From Mesaphorura yosii (taxonomy: Eukaryota; Arthropoda; Collembola; Poduromorpha; Tullbergiidae): a stretch of 64,000 nt of DNA. The position numbers and the translations under genes were made by a program. The notes beneath the pieces were generated by a model. It was not told the origin of the DNA and made no database searches. It saw only the letters and a list, made by a program, of their open reading frames with translations. Shown piece by piece: positions 35,930 through 47,800 of this stretch. Positions within the stretch are counted from its first letter, which is position 1. Every line of letters starts with the position of its first letter. The DNA lies in contig WIXG01000049.1 in assembly GCA_009869945.1 (NCBI GenBank), positions 186,001-250,000 of the forward strand, in the 5' to 3' direction.

Positions 35930-38900
35930 GTGTGAAATCGGCGGAGGAGCATCTGAAAGAAATTGTCATGGATGACATACGACACAGCGCAAAAGTAAGC
36001 AAACGCCAGCACGCTCGCGTTCTCGAAATTCTGGCATTGCGAAAAATGTTAGATTTTCGTCATCCACTCCAATTAATCATTACTCATGTTTCTTTCTTGC
36101 AGGAACTCAAGTCAGCGTTCATGGGACAGATGGAGGTGAAACTGAGTCAAATGATGGATGACGTCGTTAGTTCGATGGAACAAACAGATTTGCTCCTGGC
36201 CAGCAAATCTGTCCTGTCAAGCTCGGCGAGGATGCGAGACAAAAGGTATGCTGCTACTACTTTAATATTTTCTCGTGTCTGCGTGTCTCTGCTCCGATTT
36301 TATCTTGATCACTGATCATTGCACACATTTCTCTTCCACTCGCAGAAAATCCAACGAACACGGGAAGCTGCCCGAGAAAGAATTCCGGTCCAGGCCGAGT
36401 CCATTAACCGAGCTGTTCCAGATCGCCCACTTTAAGACTATTCATCACATTTTCATATCCACGCTCGCACTGTTCATGATTAACACGCTTATCATGGATC
36501 TGCTGCGAACCGGAAGTGTGGATTTGGGATTTGCAAGCTTCACATTGGCGTTTGGGGACCCGCAAGTGGCTCTGGGGCTCCTGGCCGGCATGCATTTTGT
36601 GACATTGGTCCTCGTCTACCCGGCGTTCTACTTTTGGGCCACGCAACGATTGAACTTTAAGCCAGAACAACGCAAACTGGTGGACCGAACGTGCTTGACC
36701 TTGTTTGGCCTGTTTGTGCTTCTCTTCATCTATGTGCCGGCCGCCATTTTGTGGAAGCATCCGTTGGCGATTGCGGCCGGCGCCGCGGTGACGATGGAGC
36801 AGTGCCGGCTGCTGATGAAAATGTACGCATTTGTTAGGAGCAACGTCCCCAGGGCGCTGCAATTTCCTGCAATCGGAGGCAGCAGGCATGAAGGTTACAC
36901 TGACGTAGATTCGGCAGCGGCAGCAGAGCATCATGAACAAGAATTCGCTGCTGCCGGCGTAGCCGTGATTGAGCATTTGAGGAGGCGAAACGGAGTCACA
37001 AAACCAACGCCGTCGACTTCAGCACAGGAGTCGTCCGCGGTTGTCGAGCCGAATAACAATAACAACGCCAGGCGACTGAGCAAGCGCGAGTCGTGGATCT
37101 CATTTTCCTGGGATGATAACAACAGCCCCTGTCCAGACTACTCCAAGTACCTGTACTACCTTCTTGCTCCGACGCTGATCTACCGGGATTATTATCCAAG
37201 GTAAATCAAGCCCCGTTCCACCGCACAGAAGTGCTCAAAGTTAATCGTACTCGCATAATATATTGTGCCTCCATTTCAGGACAAGCCGAGTTCGGTGGAA
37301 CTTTGTCTGCTCCAACTTTGGACAATGCATCGGATGCATTGTCTACGCGAATTTCATTGTGAGCCGTTTCTGCGCGAGTTACATCTCAGAGTTCGGCACA
37401 ACCCCAATTAACTTGACGCAGTTGTTGCAAATCGTCTTTAGCCTGATGCTGCCTGGAATCCTGTGCCTCATTCTGGGGTTCTTCCTTCTCCTACACGCGT
37501 GGCAGAATGCGTTTGCCGAAATGCTGTGTTTCGGCGACCGACTCTTTTACAAGGATTGGTGGTGAGTTTATTGTGTTGTTTTCAGTATTTACCAATTTTG
37601 TATTTTATAAAACAATGAAGCATAAGAAGTTTTTAAACAAAGTACAGAGTACAGATTCAAATAGCCTTTGCTCGAAAAGAAGTTAAGAATTAGTAACAAA
37701 CAGGCAGTGAGTGAATATTCAACTTTATGACCGAAAGCTTATTTCTGCTAAGTTTTCACATAAGAAAGTAACATTTGGAAACTCTGGGATCTCTTCAAAG
37801 TCCTTAAATATGCAAAATCGCTTTCCAGAGTATTTTTTGATCAAGTACCGTATTCCTTGGAGAGATTCTTGTGTCCATATACTTTATCAACCGATTCGTT
37901 CAACAACTTCAACTTTAGTTGTTTTGTCTCACCTTTGATTTTCAACTTGACGTAGTCCAATATCTGCAGGTAAAAGAATGCTTCAATTGCAGTTTGCTCC
38001 CCTAGCGGATATGTATTGCTTCGGTCTTCCTCCAACCAGAATAAGGGCTTGTGAAAAAAAATTCCTCTAGATGCAGTTTGTGGAATTTCCCAAATGCAGT
38101 CTCGTCCTGGATGAAATGGCCATGACATCTTGACGAATATCTTTCCGTTTCTCTTGACTCTTGGTCTTTCCCTATATACACAAAGCACGTGCGACGAGAT
38201 ACACGAATCCATTTTGCAAGTTGACTTTTGAGATGTAGCTGGGTCTGTGACTTGCTTGAATCTTCCGGGCCTGTCTCTTGCATCGAAGTCCTCCATTGTC
38301 TCAAAACAAAATTCCATACGGTTGTGTTGCAGGGCTAAGTTGAATAAATCCATGTCTACTGCCCCAATAGTGCCAATAGTGAGCCTATTAATGGAGTTGG
38401 GCGGTTGAGAGCCTGAGGCTATACGAGAGCGACGTAGAAATTCCAGGATCAATTCTATCATCTGAAATTAATGTAGAATTTGAAAAGCTTGTGTGCGTTG
38501 GTCATGTCTTGGAGAATAAATCTTGGTAAGCCTGTATTACCAAACACGTACTTACCATTGTTAAAGACTTGTAGCAATTGGGTCTTCTAAGTCTGTCTTC
38601 TCCATTAAAGTATGCTGATTTCTCCGTTGAGGTTTTATGAGTTGGAACATTCTTAGCAGATGACCCGTCGTTGGACACTTCTAGCAAAAGTTACAGCCAT
38701 TACAAGTCGCAATTTTTACCTTCTAAAGTCAATGAGACCGTATTGCAAGTGAGGGCCGTGGGGTGAGGATCGTTGTTATGGAGTGCTAGCTAAAGCTCCG
38801 GTGGTCGGTACGCTCCGACTACGGCGGAAAGCATCACGGTGCTCGCTTCGTTAGCACAGGTACCGACATAACCTAACTGATACAAAGGAAAGTACAAATG

Positions 38901-40916
38901 ATACGAAATTAATGTGTAGAGGTTTATTTCAACGAAGTACAGATTTAATGTCGAAAGCAGTTGTTATTCTGAATAGTAGAACTCAGTTTCTCTTACTTCT
39001 TTCTTCGTGTTCTGACAGTCTTTTGGCACCGCCAAACGTCAGCACAGTTTCTTTGGATTGCCACAATCACTGCACGGAGGGCTCGGTGTCCAGAAGTTCA
39101 TGTTCAACCAAGAAGTGATTCAATGCCCCTTCATCTTTGGTCATAGTTCAAATCTTTAAATTCAACATCGTAATTCAGGTTCTACCCTAAACAGTCCAGT
39201 ACAGAATGCCACTTGACCTGCTGAAATAAGTGCAACAACCTTGTCCAGTAGTCATGCCGCTAGTTTGCTTCGCCGTGTCAAAACTAGGATCCAGCAGGCA
39301 AGATGCTCGGATAGATCCATGTGTGTAACAAACTCCAGCGGCTACATATGTGGTAAAAACGATCGTGTATGTTTGATCAGTTGTGCTTGGTAACTTCAAT
39401 TCTACGGAAGGCATCTCTGTATCGAGCACCAATGTCTCTGCTTGGACACTGCTTATGCCAGATACTTGGGTGTCTTGACTACAAATGTTTTCAAACTTGC
39501 CTTCCGAGCGATGGGTCGAACTGGCCGGTTGATCCATGATACGTTTAACAGTTTCGAGATAGAACTACGGAAAAATTATACCGACAAGTGGCTGATTGTT
39601 ACCTCTGAAGGTGACAATAGAGGACTGTTGTTGTCTGGCTTGAAGGATCAAAATGTGGACTTGTCGGACCAAATTGTTCAGACTGCTCAACTTGTCAACG
39701 ATGAACAAATAAAAGAAAACAGTTCGCTGATTAATTTGCTGTCTGTGATTTATTAATCAGTTAATTTTTGAGAGTTCACAATGTACGACTTAACTATGTC
39801 AAACCTAAAGTCAGACTGAAAGAAAGAAAAGAGGACGCGACGCTTCCCAATTTAATTGCGTCTGAAATACGCTTTTACGCTTTGCGCACAAAGACCACAC
39901 AAGAACAAATAGAAATGAAGGAATAAAGTGCGCATTTTGACAAATTTCAACACTATTTACAAACCCTGAAATTCTGAGTAAAATGCAGGTCGCGGCGACA
40001 TCTGGTCTTCGTTTTGCGAGCGCTGAAGACCAACTGAGTGAAAACTAAACAATAGAGAGATTTTATTCCCAAAGTGTACAGCTATCACGCATGTACTGCT
40101 CATGGCACTGTTAATGAAGAGGGAGTGAACGAATCTACCAGCCAATAGAGAGAGAGAAAGAGCGAACCGCACCATGTGGTTGGATGACTTCTCTTCCGTG
40201 CACAGCTAATAAAAAATACGGTGTTATTCAATTTAGGAACAGTTCCTCGTTTGCGAGTTACTACAAGACGTGGAACATTCTGGTGCATGATTGGCTGTAC
40301 ACCTACGTGTTCAAGGTGCCCTAGCTCGCTTTGCTTTACAGATTTAATAGCCATCCCCTTTAACCTTTCCCTGTCTGAAAATAGGATGCGTGGGAGTGTG
40401 GGCTTGGAGACCGGTGGAAGCCGTTGCCAACGACGCTCGTCTTCCTCATCTCGTCGATTTTCCACGAATACATTCTGTCCTTCTCGTTCAACTTTTTTTT
40501 TCCCGTGCTCCTCACCCTGTTTGGAGGATTTGGATTCGTAAGTTCGGTGCTCAGTTTTGTTTAATGTAAAGTTTGCTTCAATTCCCAAGATAGAAAACTT
40601 TTCACGATTTTGCTTTTGCCGACTTTTTGTCTCTTCTCATTGTGCAGGCCTTTGTATTTATCAAAAATCGCCAGAATGCACTTGGGAATATAGCAATGTG
40701 GATGGGCCTCATCGTAGGCACCGGGATCATATTCACCTTTTACGGAATCGAGTACTTTGCTAGGATGAATTGCCCACCCAGAGAAGTAAGTGTTTTGGCA
40801 TATTTATGGCAGCTGCGAGACTTGCTTAATTGACATCTGTTTACCAGATCACTGCGTGGGATTTCTTCAAGCCGCGGGCGCTGTCTTGTGATGCCATTGT
40901 GTGGTCATTTTCGTAG
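35930..40916 (+). CDS. Sterol O-acyltransferase (ACAT/SOAT), MBOAT family
   Basis: ER multi-pass enzyme that esterifies sterols with fatty acyl-CoA. Exons: 35930-35994, 36103-36245, 36346-37200, 37280-37561, 40237-40315, 40385-40537, 40648-40785 and 40848-40916; all GT-AG and in phase. Counting from the ATG at 35968 gives 581 residues (human SOAT1 has 550), but exon 1 stays open upstream of that ATG and begins with a split codon, so the real start probably lies in an unseen exon. Seen: several hydrophobic membrane segments from about residue 89, [15 protein letters not shown], the SOAT signature FYKDWWN (431-437), HDWLY, the catalytic His489 in FHEYILSF, and the C-terminal block ending in [11 protein letters not shown]. 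The signature is split by a 2.7-kb intron inside the second Trp codon. A polar loop (about residues 233-319, with polyalanine and polyasparagine) is longer than in vertebrate SOATs. Confidence 0.92.
37841..38680 (-). CDS. Unassigned spliced reading frame inside SOAT intron
   Basis: Two segments, 38680-38556 and 38461-37841, are joined by a GTAAGT donor and a TTTCAG acceptor in phase 0 and read 248 residues to a stop. A further upstream piece (about 38785-38720) also fits in phase. The second segment opens with [17 protein letters not shown], contains several Cys and Trp residues and a Lys-rich end, and has no transmembrane segment or known motif. No function can be given. It could be a nested gene, a decayed transposon ORF, or chance. 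The neighbouring inverted repeats favour a mobile-element origin. Confidence 0.3.
38783..38867. repeat. Palindrome-rich block with inverted repeats
   Basis: Within 85 bp there are an 8-bp perfect inverted repeat (GTCGGTAC at 38804-38811 and GTACCGAC at 38860-38867), a local hairpin GTCGG-6 nt-CCGAC, and a GTGCT-9 nt-AGCAC hairpin at about 38839-38857; GTGCTA at 38783 can also pair with TAGCAC at 38852. Its GC content is clearly above the intron around it. Such clustering is common near transposon ends, but no target-site duplication was identified. Confidence 0.55.
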
Positions 40917-41061
40917 GAATCTCATCCGAACTGCTTCCGGTCATATTTTACCGCTGCAGAATTTTAGTGGTAATTTCCATGTACCATAGTAGGATTAGTA
41001 CAAACAACCAGAAAGAGCACCTGAACCGAAATATTATGCTACAAGCTTTAAATAGCATGTC

Positions 41062-41067
41062 AATAAA
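41062..41067 (+). terminator. Candidate poly(A) signal of SOAT
   Basis: AATAAA about 146 nt after the SOAT stop. A second AATAAA at 41287-41292 could serve a longer 3' UTR. Confidence 0.5.
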
Positions 41068-41348
41068 AATGAGACAAATCACTAGTCATAAATTCGGTGG
41101 TTGAAGAAACTAGGTAACGTTCTGGCACCCGCGTTTAATCCAGTTCACTGGGGAAGAACTTATCGAAGGATAAGACAGATAAAAAAAGCTTTTGGGGCAG
41201 AAGTGACTGTTCACGCATTATGCACCAGCATCTTCGATTAACAGTTGTGCTATTTACTAGATAACCACTCAGACGATTATCAATCAAATAAAAGGATTAT
41301 GACAATAGCTCGTGTACTCTCTACAACTACGTGTTTGTAACATAAATC

Positions 41349-41354
41349 TTTATT
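41349..41354 (-). terminator. Candidate poly(A) signal of PDE9
   Basis: AATAAA on the minus strand, about 530 nt past the PDE9 stop. It would put the PDE9 cleavage site within tens of bases of the distal SOAT signal. Confidence 0.45.
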
Positions 41355-41884
41355 CTGCCATTAATTTCGATTCTCTTACATTTACAACGATCACACCGAA
41401 CTACGTGATGTACTTCTCAAACATTTAAAATACAATTGTAACATTTTATCCACTTTTGCTTCTGCCTCACTTTGAATTAAGAAAATACGTATCCTGGTTA
41501 AGGATAAAACAGCATGCAGACATGAAGCATTTGAATACGGATGAAAGTAAGAGTAAATAGTAAAATAATGCTGGATAAATTAGAATTTGAAGAGTTTAAC
41601 TAAAATTGACGCACCTGGCGACTAAAATCCATGGGAAACTCAACCTTGAGTGAACGTGAGTATTAAAACAGGAGTTCAGGACATTCTTGGCTTAAATTAA
41701 AATTGGACTGTTTGTTGGCTGATGGATGGACCTCCGAAATGAGTCGAAGTCCTTTGGCTGGCGAAGCAGCTGAAGCAATCTGGAGTTGGGATTCTCGGTC
41801 CACTGGAGAGATACAAAAGGATGTGTGTACAAAATAGAAAAGGGCAGCGAACGCACTAGATTCCGTGGTTAGGAGATGAGGACT

Positions 41885-44800
41885 TCAGCTTTGTGGTGAA
41901 GTTTGGTCTTTCGTCGTCGTCGTGGTGGTTGAGGTTGTCGGTTGTGGATCATTCTTTGGCGAACGTTTCCGCATGAATCCCATTTTAGTAGTCTTTCGAT
42001 GAACAAAAGATGAGAATCTTGGAAGCATCAGTCTTCGACCCGGAGATCTCTTTGGCTCTTCTTCTTTTGACAAAATACTATCTAAACTACCGCTACATTG
42101 TTTCCAGCTGGATTTGTGCCCCACGCCACCGACGCTCTTGACTGGAGAAAATTCGTCAATCTCGCTTTCCCTCTCGCTCTCGCTTTGACCGCCGCCTCCA
42201 GTCTTCCGCAAGAACTCTGTGCGGCCTTCAGGATCGCTGTTGGATCCACGGTGATGGTGCTTCGAGTTCGCCTTTCGACTTGAACTGGTTGCCGGCGAGG
42301 CGGGGCCGACGGAGCTCGCGCCGCTCGTGTCGAGTCGTCCGTCGGGTTTCGAGTTACGCCGCCCGCGCTTGAAATAGTTCGGAAACCCAGGTGACGTTTT
42401 GTGTGTCGTTGGAGGACTGCCGCTGCCCACACTGCTGGTGTCGATGCTCAAGCTTAGTCTTTCCGTGAATAATTTTAGCCGGCTGAAGAAAGAATCTTTT
42501 GCCTTGACTTTGGTTGGCGGAGTTCCTGGGCACAGTGAATTGGCTGTTGCGTGGGATGTCTTGCCGGCACTTGATGACGCTGGAGGAAAGCCTTCAAGCC
42601 TTGGAGTTGACCCCGATCCCATGGACGTGTTGCGTGAGTGCTGGTCTTCCTTCAGTGGCAACAAAGCTGAAATTGTATGAGAAGATTGGCCCGACGATTC
42701 GCTTTTGTTCTCCCGACTCCCTTTTCTGCTTGTGGTCAAATCGACGGAGGTTTCGGTTGCAATTTTGAATTTGAGAGCTTTCTCGCTCACTGCGACTTCC
42801 GTCAGCTCGCCGTTTTCTTCGCCTGAGTCTTCTTCCCGTTCCGAGTCGGACTCCAACGACGGAAACGAAATTACACCTGCCGCAGACGAACGACCGGTCG
42901 CAGCTCCTGACTTGATGCTGGAGGTGCTGCCTGATCCTGTCGATGTTTGATGGACGTGCGAAGAACGCCTCGTCTGTTTCGTGGTCGAGGACTGTCTTGC
43001 ATTGAACATGGTCGAATTGTCGGGTATTGAGATGGAGTGAGCCCGTGTTTGTCGGTTGAGTGCACCCGTGAGTTCGACGGACGGAAATTTATCACAAGTA
43101 TTCATTGAATTGCTGTTTAACGTCATCGGCGGACCAGAAACAGGCGACGGAGACGGAGAAGGGAGGTTCACTGCCTGGAGCCCATTTACATCTTGGCTTT
43201 TGCGGTGTCTTGTGGGCTGCGAAGCTTCATTAAGTTTTCTGTAGAAATCCAGTGCATCTCGAGCCGGTTGAATTACGACAGGCTGCACGGGGTGGAGCAC
43301 AGCGTAGACGGGTTCATGAATCCAATTCCATCAATCATAATAATCCCAAAGTGAGAGCAGAACATAAAAATAAAGTAGAAAACGTTGCATTAGTTTAATC
43401 AGCACGGTAAACATAATGACTTGGCCTTAGCCATGGGTGGCGCTTGTTTTTGGCTTGTACTCCCTCTTTCCTTCTATTCACAAAGCTGAAATCCCCCGAA
43501 AAACCCGTCCAAATTGGGTCGCACCGCAGACAAAATCTGTCAAATTGCGCCTTGATCTACGCTACGCACAAATTGCACTTCCAAAGGTGAAAGGTGCACA
43601 AAGCCAAGAACAAGAGCACGAAAACGAAATTGAATTCACTTGACGCGTGTCGCGTGTGTGCCGTGCATGCATACCTCAAGTTCGGCAAAGAGCGAGCCGA
43701 GCGCTTCGAAGAGCGGTAGGAGCACCAGTCCAATAAAAGAGCACTGCGAGCTTGGCTTTGTGATCTTGTCTCGGTCCTGAAAACAAGGATCTTTCAATTC
43801 AAATCTTCTCATTCACATCTTCTTTTGTTAGAATTTACAAATTAATTTGTTCATGTTTGCTGTTGTGTTTGCACTAATTTGTTCATGGTTCAATTCTGGT
43901 GTCACATAAAGCTAATAGTATTTTTGTTAGTACCTTTTACTTACCATGAATGGTGTGACGGGAAGACCTTCCAACTTTTCAGTGTCACTTTGCTGAAAAA
44001 ATTCCTGCGACACCACAAAGACGAAAGACGATTCAATGATAATTCTGATTCTTAACCGCCAAGTCGCGTATGTGAACGGTCGGCAGCATTTAACATCAAG
44101 GATCAAGATTACGGATCGCGAATAGACTCAGATTTGTCGTCTTCTTTTGCGAGGAAAGTAGCATAACGCAAAACGTAACGCGGTGCAAAGAGATAAGAAC
44201 AAGAATGTTACATACGCGAGCCTGCACTGCACTTTGTGTGAGCAATGCCCCAGTGAATTGAAATTGGGGAAAGATGAATGGATCGCATCGCATCGTGGAT
44301 CGCGGACCAAAAGAAAGAGAATGCAAGAGAAAAGACGGCACGGAAAGAGAAGAGAATGGAGAAGTTAACTTTACATTTTACGTTCGGATATTTTACATGG
44401 CGGCAGCATGAAAGTTGGGCTCTTGGGCCGGAGTTGGAGGACATTTTCACACATATTTTATGCTGTATGATAAAAGTCAGCAATAAATCCGTCCTAATCT
44501 GAACGAGTTGTCAGGGAGGAACTGAAAGAAAGAGCAGTCTTCGGTCGGCTCGTCGGCTGTCCAATGGGAACGAGCCGTAGCCAAAGTCTATCTGACAAAT
44601 CTTTTAGAGGACGAGTATGAGAAAGGATTTTTATCCCTTTTACAATTTCAATTTTGTTCTTGCATTTGTATTTGCGAGCGGCGCGTACTGGAAATAAGAT
44701 CACAATCACGAGATTTCATCTGTATCTTGAAATCTTGATCCTCTTCACTGCACTGCGTGACGCTCTATAACCGCCAGACAAGGCCATGATGGAGTAATAA

Positions 44801-47800
44801 TATTAGTGACTTACGGCGAGGAGGCACTCCAGCCAGCGATCCGCCACATCCATCGGTCGAGCTTCGTTTGATATGTCAGCGACTTTGATGAGCACCATCG
44901 AAAGCTATTTATAAACCCAACAAACACACGCAGGCATCAGACTCATGGTTCATATCACAAGCGGGGCGAGATCGCGGGAGCGATCGTGTCTATTTTTACC
45001 AGGTTGATGTGGGCTCGATTGGCAGCATCAAAGTAAGGTACAATTTCCCGAAACTGATTGACAATTTCATTATGGCGTGCCATGTCGGTCGCCAGAATGC
45101 AGCGGATCATTCCTTCCCGGATCTTTTTGTACACGTCGACGGGGAGATTTCGGAAGATGTTGCACTCCGGCTCTTCAAGGAGACGAAATGCGATTGAACA
45201 ATGATGGTTCTCAAGTGGCGAAATGTCATTATAGCGAAGTGCGAGCTCCGTCTGCGCATTTATCTGGAAAGAAGCAAGAGGCCAGTGAGCAATGAGCAGG
45301 AGAGACTCGGTGAAAGTTATTGATAATATCATTAACCAAAGTTTTCAAGTACTGCGAGTCTACCAAAGTCAACACAACAACGCACACATGCTGTAATTAA
45401 TTCCCATACGCTTTCTTTCTCGTTTCTCGCCGTTGCCGTCAAAGTTTATTTTCTTGCTGCCACGCCACGCTCACGCGCTCTCTGCCACTCGGCCACTCGG
45501 CTATCGGCAGGCTTCGATGGCGACGGTCTCAGTTGGAGATTATAATCAAGTACGTGTGACTGTGAAGTGTTAAAGTTTAGACTGTAGTAAAGGAAAGTAA
45601 AGTAGTTGGGGTTATTACGATTATTGGAATTGGCGGCCTCCCGGAGTTAAATGTAGTCGTACTTTATCCAACAACACGCGCTTGCTCGTGCTGTTGAGTT
45701 TGCTTCCATTAGACACACACGCGCGACACGACAAAGAAATCTGGCCGTAGCCAAAGTCGGCCAGCTTGCAGAGAGGCGACCCGTGCGGTCAATTCCATTC
45801 TCAGAAACCAATAAAATTGTCTTGTACTTTTGTGCTTGTACGCGTCGGGTTAATACTTTTAGCTTCAGCCGTCTGCCTTCGCATTGGCTTCTTTAAATCA
45901 AATCAAATCAACAAAACTTGTACATTGTCCACTGTGACTAGTACTGTGCTTGCAGAATTCAGGGATTCAATGCGAACGCGAGCGTTAAACATTCCATTAA
46001 CAACAAGTCCGACTCGTTCGGCACGACCGCAATCGTGATTCGTGGCAAAGGCTACCACGCGCTGTGCATTTTGAGAGATTCGCAGCAGTTATTGCAAAGT
46101 AAATGCACTTCCATTAAGCATCGACGGGTCAGAAAACGACTGCCCGGTGTTCCCACATGAAAATCTAATTTTCGATCAATCCATTAATCTGCTATTGTCA
46201 CGCAGCGCGGACGGCCATTACCTGATAAATATTGTTGTAGCCAGGATGATCCAAATCATGGCAGATGCACGACGTGAGCAGGATGAGTGTGTCCAGGTCG
46301 CCGATCCGCTCGCACAGGTTCACCTTGCACGCCATACCGTACATCTGCAATTAACAGGAGGTCCAGCGTAGCAGGTGTCAGTTTCCAGTTTCCATGCACA
46401 AAAATAATTCCATGACCGGCCTTTGCACCCGATCGACCCGGACTTACCATTTGAGTAACACAGAAGCAATGCCTAAATTTAACACAGTAATGCCGTATTA
46501 ATGTTAATAATTAACACAGCAATGCCGAAAAAATTAGGGAACTTACCGGAAATTATGGAAGGGTACGTCATTATACGAATGGTACACACTAATGAGGAAA
46601 TTTCTGAGAATGCTAATTTCAATATCAAATTTAGCTGGAAGCTCCAGGTCAAGGTACATTTGTTGTAGAAGCACCTATAACAAATAGACTTGTATTTATT
46701 AAGAAGGTTATATACTTGTATGTATGCTATAAGCAAACGCTCTATATCTCATGTTTGTATCGTCACAAGCGCAAGCGGTTATTAGCACCAACAACTCACC
46801 AACATTTCTTCGTCCTCCCATTGCCAATTATCGAATGTAGGCTCACTGTAATCAGCCAAAATAATTATCAGAGTACTAATCGATGACGGATTGGATTTAT
46901 CGTAATTCCAGAGTCGAAGATCGACTTACCGGAGTAATTGGCAAGTCTCGCGAGTGAGAATTACGTCACTGTACAAATGAGATCACGAAGCAAACAAAAA
47001 TTAGTGCCAGCTTTAAGAAGCGCGCGGGCGAACTTTGAACTTGAATTCTGAATCCCGCTCACCTTAATTTCAGGAACTTATCGCATATGATTTGTTTCCG
47101 TTCGCGACTTCGTTTGTGGTACCCGATTCCAGTCGGTCCGGAGGCGACGGCAGGCGAAGACAGATCGTTTGAATCACCTTTGGATGGAAGTGGAAGCGGA
47201 GGAGGGTGAAGTGCTTTGTAGAATCCTGAAAGTGAAAGGTAACTCCGCTCAAGTCAGGGATTAGAATTGGCCATTAGCATCACAATGGCGATGATTTTAA
47301 AGCGTTATGCGTTGTGTGGGATGTGTTATTCTAATCTTCTCGGGTTTAATCTTTCACTAACGCTATGCATCCGAACCTACTCAGCCTGCTGGCTGGGTGT
47401 ACGAAAGTACGTCCATTATCGTTACTACCAGCAGCGTAAATTCAATTTAATTAAAAACTTGTCTCATTTTTCATGCGAGATTGGAAACGTGAGAACAAGC
47501 AGCTTGGAGCTTATGAAGATAAAAGATCTCGTCGGGAACCGGAGTGATGTTAAGTTAAATAAAGTCGGCTTGAGTTAAGAGTTAAGTAGTAATCGGCGAA
47601 ATGTGAATGCATTATTCATTTTTTTCGTGTGACTTTGAATGACAGGAGCGCACAGGCCTGGAATGAGTTATCAGTTATCAAGTCATCGCGCGCAGTGCAG
47701 GCGGCAAACGTACCTAGCCAGCTAAGATGTTCATAGTTTTCCAGCTTATTTCGCAGAACACTGACTTCTTCCTTCAGCTCCTGGATTGATCCGATCGGCG

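Larger units (their letters stand above)
37562..40236 (+). other. SOAT intron 4 with possible mobile-element remnant or nested gene
   Basis: This 2.7-kb intron is the only long one in the gene. It holds a palindrome-rich block near 38783-38867 and, on the minus strand, three phase-compatible segments (about 38785-38720, 38680-38556 and 38461-37841). A further antisense open frame lies at 39537-39187 and a plus-strand frame at 39442-39756. None resembles a protein family I know. Confidence 0.5.
40917..41884. other. Short convergent spacer between SOAT and PDE9
   Basis: Nearly 1 kb made of the two facing 3' UTRs. No other gene or RNA feature is visible. Confidence 0.5.

Noticed and set aside
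36404-36976. 190-codon antisense frame over the SOAT exon
   Set aside because: It is the shadow of the long SOAT exon on the opposite strand.
39187-39537. 116-codon antisense frame in the SOAT intron
   Set aside because: No phase-compatible link to the other antisense segments could be settled and there is an overlapping plus-strand frame; kept only as part of the intron entry.
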